This document shows positions 58,501-64,000 of a stretch of 64,000 nt of DNA, piece by piece; within the stretch, counting starts at the first letter, position 1, and every line of letters starts with the position of its first letter. The notes under the pieces are model-generated. The model did not search any database. It was not told the origin of the DNA and saw only the letters and a program-made list of their open reading frames with translations. This DNA is from Mytilus trossulus (taxonomy: Eukaryota; Mollusca; Bivalvia; Mytilida; Mytilidae): contig NC_086382.1 of assembly GCF_036588685.1 (NCBI RefSeq), positions 72,017,999 to 72,081,998 on the forward strand, read 5' to 3'. Both the position numbers and the translations under genes were made by a program.

Positions 58501-58935
58501 CTATATATAGTCATGCATACATGTACTGGGCAATAAGATAGATGTGAATATTGTCAATTTGATATCAGATTACATTGTGAATATATCGAATGGCATTTTG
58601 CGTTCAATTTGGTAAAGGTTAGAAAGGACTCAAAATTGTCGTTCATTTAAAAAATTGAGAAAGTACAAGATGCTGATTTAAGTCTTATAATATACAATAC
58701 GGATATCGGTCTTTGCATCTCTGTCAAAATGTAAGAAAAACTTCATTCAATCAGCGCTAGCTTATTGAGTACATATCTCCTAGTTGTCAATATATCACAA
58801 AACTTACATGTTCTACAATGATTTTCTTTATAGACTGTTGCTGCTTAAATGGAAGCAATTGAACCAAAAGTTCTAATTAGTAAAGTTGATCATCCCTTCT
58901 AAAATGAACACCATCACGAGTTGGTTGAACGTTAT

Positions 58936-59308
58936 GGTGGCACGGTAGTATTTGCTTTCCAGAATTTAGGTTGCTCTTTTGTGTACCCTACTTAGGTAAA
59001 TGTATATAAACAGTGTGATTGGACAAAAATACAGTATCAACTGAACATACTTTCCCAAACTGAGTGATGAATCAGGTGTAGAAAAATATGAAATAATTTT
59101 ACATACAGATGAAAATGAATTTTTGAGATTTTTTTTAAATTTTGCATTCACTGCACCATAAAAGACCTAAAAGTACTAGTGGCCTTGGTAAAATGAAAGT
59201 ACTTCAGTTAACTGTGAATGTAGAATTTTTTGCAGTGTTAGAAAGTGGTGAAAATTCTAAAAAGGCTATCATTATCCCTTATGGGCCAGGAAATACTACC
59301 GTGCCACC
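58936..59308. mobile_element. 373-bp MITE-like element
   Basis: Ends are inverted copies of GGTGGCACGGTAGTATTT. The neighbours are TTAT on the left (58932-58935) and TTAA on the right (59309-59312), which could be a decayed TTAA duplication. No coding content. Confidence 0.55.
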
Positions 59309-59762
59309 TTAAGGAATATCTGTTACATAGCTGACTAACATGTTAAGCAGGATCTACTTACCGTTCCGTAGCATCTGAAACCATCCCTGATTATGGTGTT
59401 GTTCGTATTGTGCAACCTTTAGACTTTTATGTTGCGTTTGTTTAATGCTGTTAGTGTTTCGTTTTTTTTTTTTTAAATCTATCCATGACATTGTCTTTTC
59501 GTTTTCGAATTGTGAGTTTGACTATACCTTTTGTATCTTAAATTACAGGAATGTAAAACTTGATTTGTTGTGATAACCTAGAGACAATGACAGGGATCAT
59601 GCAGGTTCATCACGTAAAATAGGTACCAGTTAGTGAAAAGGATTTCTTTGTATATGCTACGCTCTAATATTGGAAACTAATACGTTGTCCCTTACAGATG
59701 TAACTATAATTTTCCTATTGCTGAACATGACTTTGTAATGTCATTAGATTTTAATATTTCAG

Positions 59763-59954
59763 CAACTTCAAAAATCAACCTTACAGTTTACCAATACATC
59801 TGGTTCTGCTAACCACATTCATTGGGATGGTAACATTAATTTTACCAATTTTACGGCACGAGATCACAACTTGACATATTTATCTCTTCCGTGTGAGGAT
59901 AAAATAATTAGAAATTGTAAATCTTATACAAACGTTCGGGATTTTGTTTCATAG
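59763..59954 (+). other. Unassigned exon-like open stretch
   Basis: After ATTTCAG an open frame of 63 codons runs to a TAG. It reads with good codon variety (for example NHIHWDGNINFTNF, then DHNLTYLSLPCED) and four N-x-S/T sequons. No ATG start, no domain recognised and no neighbouring exon found, so it may be a terminal exon, a gene fragment or chance. Confidence 0.3.
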
Positions 59955-60236
59955 ATCAAATGTATTGAATTCGTTCAGTTATGTTCACTTGCATCGGCCA
60001 CTTCAAAACATAATTTGAAGTGCGTCTTTCTATGTTGTGATGATACAGGTTTCAGGTCGGGCGTTTGAAAAAAAAGTAAATTAACAAAAATACTGAACTC
60101 CGAGCAAGATTTTACTCGGTAAATCCTTAGCAAAATGTTAAAATCAAAAGCTCGGACACACTGCATTTTATTTTTTCGCACCTCTTCTAAATCAGGAACC
60201 TGATGTTCAGTGCTTATTGTTTTGATGTGGTTCATA

Positions 60237-60820
60237 AATGTTTCTCGTTTCTCGTTTTTAGATGACCTGGCCAAAAGGACCAAGTGAGCATTTCTCATCA
60301 CTTGGCGTTCGTCGTCCATCGTCGTCTCTTAACTTTACAAAAATCTTCTCTTCTGGAACTACTGGGCAAAATGTAATCACACTTTGCCGCAATCATCATT
60401 CGGGTATTTAGTTTGAAAATGTGTCGGATGACCCGGTTCGTCAACAAAGATAGCCGCCATGACCGAAAATTGAACATAATCATGGTAGAATGGAGATTTG
60501 GCTTATAACTCTTAAATAAAAGCATTGACATGGATTAAACTTGTTTATCGGGTTATAATCCATATGCCCTAAAATTATCGTACGAATCATACAATCCGTT
60601 GTTGGGTCGCTACCCCTGAATTGGTAATTTTAAAGACATCTTTAAATTCTTAGTTATCATCTGCAGTATTCTTGTAGATATATATAAACTGTAAACAGCT
60701 ATAATGTACAGCAAAGTAAGATCTAAAAATCAGTCAACATGACCAATATGGTCAATTGACCACTTACTGAGATACTGGGCTTTATAGTCAATTTCGAACT
60801 CTGTTTTCTAACTTTGTTTT
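60237..60820 (+). repeat. Dispersed repeat with CATTTCTCATCACTTGGCGT
   Basis: CATTTCTCATCACTTGGCGT, CGTCGTCCATCGTCGTCTCT, CTCTTCTGGAACTACTGGGC and AAGATAGCCGCCATGACCG form a repeat I associate with bivalve genomes; it has no coding role here. The right limit is approximate. Confidence 0.6.
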
Positions 60821-61874
60821 TTAATTTTAGTTATTTTTTCACAAAAATCTTCTTATGAAAAAACTGATATCTTTAAAGATTTATTTTACAAATCTGTCTG
60901 TGAATTAATCTCTTACATAATTGTTAATTTGTAGAAATACAATTAATTTTTGTAGTACGTGTTGATTTCAAAATTTTGTCCGTACTAAGTTTTATAGGCA
61001 TTTCTCATAATATTCTAAATGATAAGTCAATTATATATGTTCAACAGAATAGTAAACGGATTTGAGTTTCATGGTTCATATATGGAAGCGTTGTTTTTTC
61101 ACGATGACAACAAAAAAGCCTTGGTTACTGTTTTTGTTAGTGTATTTCATGTTTTTCCGTGTCCACTTCAATTTAACCACATTGTGAATGATCATGCATT
61201 AGTATTAACTCATTAAGATACATATATTGAGACCTTGTTCGTGAAATTATTCGTCGTTCATTTTTCTTGCTGTAGTAGGCAAGTTGCCCTATCGTTTGTT
61301 TTTGAATTTGCAAAACAGCAAGATGTCGATGAAAGGAATTTGATACTCATGTAATTATCATGATTTTCAATAAAGATATAAATTAATCACTGAAGGGTAT
61401 TGAAAACCATCATTCTGAAAAGACAATACCATCTAACGCCCTCAATGTGTATCTAGTATAAACATCAGTTGAAGATAACATATTGTTTATAGTGTGAACT
61501 GTCATAAAGGTGACCAAAAGTCGTAATAAACTATGAAATCATTCCCACCGTAACAATATAACACTACCAGTTGAATTTAATCATTTCTTTGCTTTATATA
61601 CACGCGATCTGAGGTGAATTAAATCAAATCATATTTCATTCGTCACATGCATGTCTCTCCAAATGCATTTTGCACTTGATTCCCCAATGCAAACAAATCT
61701 TTATTTCATAATGATGGACACTCTTGTACTACTGTTGCCGTTATTTAAACAATATTTTCCAGTGATCTGTTTATCACAGCATCTGTATATATTACCTCAT
61801 GAGTTTTCAAGGAAAACAACGATGAAAAGACATTAAATGTAAAAATAAACCCATTTCATATACATATGGCCAAT

Positions 61875-62118
61875 ATTTGCTGATAACCCTGGTTTTGAAA
61901 TACTAAGGCTTTTCTACCTCAGGCATAGACTACCTTAGCTGTATTTGGAAATACTTTCAGGAATTAAGGATTTCAGTGCTCTTCAATTTCGTACTTTATT
62001 TCTTTTTTTGTTTTTTTAAAAACTTTTTTTAGATTCGAGCGTCACTGATGAGTCTTTTGTAGACGAAACGCGCGTCTGTCATATATATAAGATTTAGTCC
62101 TAGTATCTATGATGAGTT
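61875..62118 (+). repeat. Dispersed repeat with GAGCGTCACTGATGAGTC
   Basis: Fuller copy of the family also at 15936-16090: GGATTTCAGTGCTCTTCAAT, then GAGCGTCACTGATGAGTCTT and GTAGACGAAACGCGCGTCTG. Confidence 0.65.
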
Positions 62119-63111
62119 TATTTCCAATGTAAGAATATGTTTTTATTATACAAAAAAAATTATATATTGTACAATGTGCCAGAATTACTTTCACCAGAAG
62201 TCCATTACTAGTGTATTAATGTACTTCTGCTTTCACTTATATTTGTCTACCTTATCCCAACACCATCTATGTCATGATTTGATACTGTTATATGTTGGTT
62301 TATATGTATGCTGGATGTTTTGTCTATATATGTTTATAACTACATTTATGTTCCTCCAGTCCTACGTATTGCCTGTAAGAAAATGATTGAAAAAAATCAA
62401 TTCCAAGCTGTATTATGAATGCTGTAAGTAAGATTTTCTTTTTTCCTTTTTCCAAAATCTAAATTTCTGTGATTTTTCTTTCTTTATTCTTTTATGTATC
62501 TAATCTATTCCAATTTATGAACAATTCTCTATTGATAATGTATTAGTTGGATATATATTATAATTTATAAATGTACATATAACATATAAAATAAACTAAC
62601 AAGTACTATCCAAATTATACTAACAAGTACCAACGGTTAACGAGGCCGGGATAAGGTATCGGAATATGATGTATCCCCTAACGTCAAAACTTTCAATAAA
62701 GTATGATTTACCAACAAAAACAAAAGAAAACAAGATTAAATGTGAATCTCGTTCTTACTTTTGGGAATCAAATGTTGGCAGTGGTAGAAGATGCAATGAA
62801 ATAGAGACATGTGATGAGTAAATAATATTATGCATATGAAACGAATTGATTTCAGATTGTGTTCCGACCGAATTGTGTGTCTGATTGTAATTAAATGTCA
62901 GGAAAGGTGTAAATTATTTCCACCAAGCGATAGTATTTATTTATGACTAGATATTAAACCCATGATATAGTTACATACTATCAGCATACTCATCCATTGG
63001 AATTAATCTTTGCATAATTGATATTGAAATAATTAAAAGTTTGGAATCTATGTAACGAGACCCATCGCATCTTTTATATCTTTAATTTTTATAGTTTGTT
63101 TTTTTAATTGT

Positions 63112-63470
63112 ACTGTTCCACCACTGTCCCAGGTTAGGGGAGGGTTGGGATCACGCAACATGTTTAACCCTGCCACATAATGAATGCATATGCCTGTTCC
63201 GTGTCAGGAGCCTGTAGTTCAGTGGTTGTCGTTTGTTTATTTGTTACATGTTTGTTATTCGTTCATTTTTTTGTATATGAATTAGGCCGTTAGTTTTCTT
63301 CGTTTGAATTATTTTACATTGTCATTTCGGGGCCTTTTATAGCTGACTATGCGGTATGGACTTTGCTCATTGTTGAAGGCCGTGTGGTGAACCATAATTG
63401 TTAATTTGTGTGTCATTTGGTCTGTTGTGGAGAGTTGTCTCATTGGCAATCATACCACATCTTCTGTTTT
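63112..63470 (+). repeat. Longest copy of the CATACCACATCTTC family
   Basis: Starts near TGTCCCAGGTTAGGGGAGGG, includes CTGTAGTTCAGTGGTTGTCG, CGGGGCCTTTTATAGCTGAC and TTGAAGGCCGTGTGGTGAAC, and ends GTTGTCTCATTGGCAATCAT-ACCACATCTTC. The other copies in the window are mostly its 3' part. Confidence 0.75.
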
Positions 63471-63744
63471 ATATCATCAAATACTAGGATTAGGATTTTA
63501 GACGCCACACACGCGTTTTGTCTTAACAATACTCTCAAATTACACTCCAAGCAAAGATGACAAAAGGTCCAATAAAGTAAGAAGTTACACGAGAGACAAT
63601 TGTTTGTTATGTATTGATATAACAAATACAAGAATATATAATATTAAGTTAAATATCATACGAACATAACATACATTGCGTCTACGTTTTTGACAATTAT
63701 GGTCGTGCATCAAGTAAAACTATTTTTTATTAAACATTTCTACA

Positions 63745-63898
63745 TTAGGAAATACCTGTACCACGTCAGGAATAGGACAGTTGTTTTCATATCGTTTGAT
63801 GTTTTTGAAGTTTTTATTTTGCCATTTGTTTGAATTCCCGTTTTGATTTTTTTCCTAGGAATTCGGTATTTTTGTCATTTTACCTATTTTACTTTTAG
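63745..63898 (+). repeat. GCGCTATAAAACCAGGTT-family repeat, 3' part only
   Basis: AAATACCTGTACCACGTCAG, ATCGTTTGATGTTTTTGAAG and GGAATTCGGTATTTTTGTCA correspond to the second half of the 1437-1805 copy. Confidence 0.6.
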
Positions 63899-64000
63899 TT
63901 TACCATCCATTATAATCAATACAAATGCTGCTAAGCTGTTAACTCACGAGAGTATCATCAGCTCGGTAATACATGCTTTATAACATTCTTTACCTACATT

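Noticed and set aside
60298-60531. 77-codon minus-strand frame
   Set aside because: Lies within a dispersed repeat.

Overview
This AT-rich window is nuclear DNA from an animal, most likely a marine bivalve of the Mytilus type. It contains spliced metazoan genes with GT-AG introns, piggyBac and CACTA-like DNA transposons, tRNA-derived SINEs and many foldback or MITE-like repeats. Several dispersed families, for example one ending in CATACCACATCTTC, are ones I associate with mussel genomes. The species call is inference; no database was searched.

Layout. 1-3579: no gene, one dispersed repeat. 3580-5968: a piggyBac element with an intact transposase (4214-5968) and a left end at a TTAA site, but no visible right end. 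8519-9661: a short inverted-repeat element with a direct repeat on each side. 9984-27385 (minus strand): a complete ten-exon malonyl-CoA decarboxylase gene (MLYCD), whose introns hold two tRNA-derived SINEs, three tandem arrays or duplications and other repeats. 27386-29665: the divergent intergenic region, mostly filled by a foldback element that carries a LINE fragment. 29666-52093 (plus strand): a complete six-exon PDSS2 gene, the non-catalytic subunit of the synthase that makes the coenzyme Q side chain. Its 16.7 kb first intron contains the main discovery of the window. 52094-64000: no recognised gene; dispersed repeats, two further foldback/MITE-like elements and one unassigned exon-like stretch.

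The most interesting object is a complete two-gene DNA transposon at 30318-42111 (11.8 kb) inside PDSS2 intron 1. Its 16-bp terminal inverted repeats are identical. Next to each end lies a dense, mirror-oriented array of a GGCAGTT / AACTGCC motif. Between them are two divergently transcribed intact spliced genes: a CACTA/EnSpm-like transposase of 955 residues (minus) and a 563-residue protein ending in a probable BEN DNA-binding domain (plus), with a 461-bp shared upstream region. I infer that the transposase cuts at the ends and that the BEN protein may bind the subterminal arrays.

MLYCD and PDSS2 are head to head, and both predicted proteins begin with a basic, mitochondrial-type leader. 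Their exon structures were read from the sequence by matching protein homology, splice sites and intron phase; all junctions keep frame.
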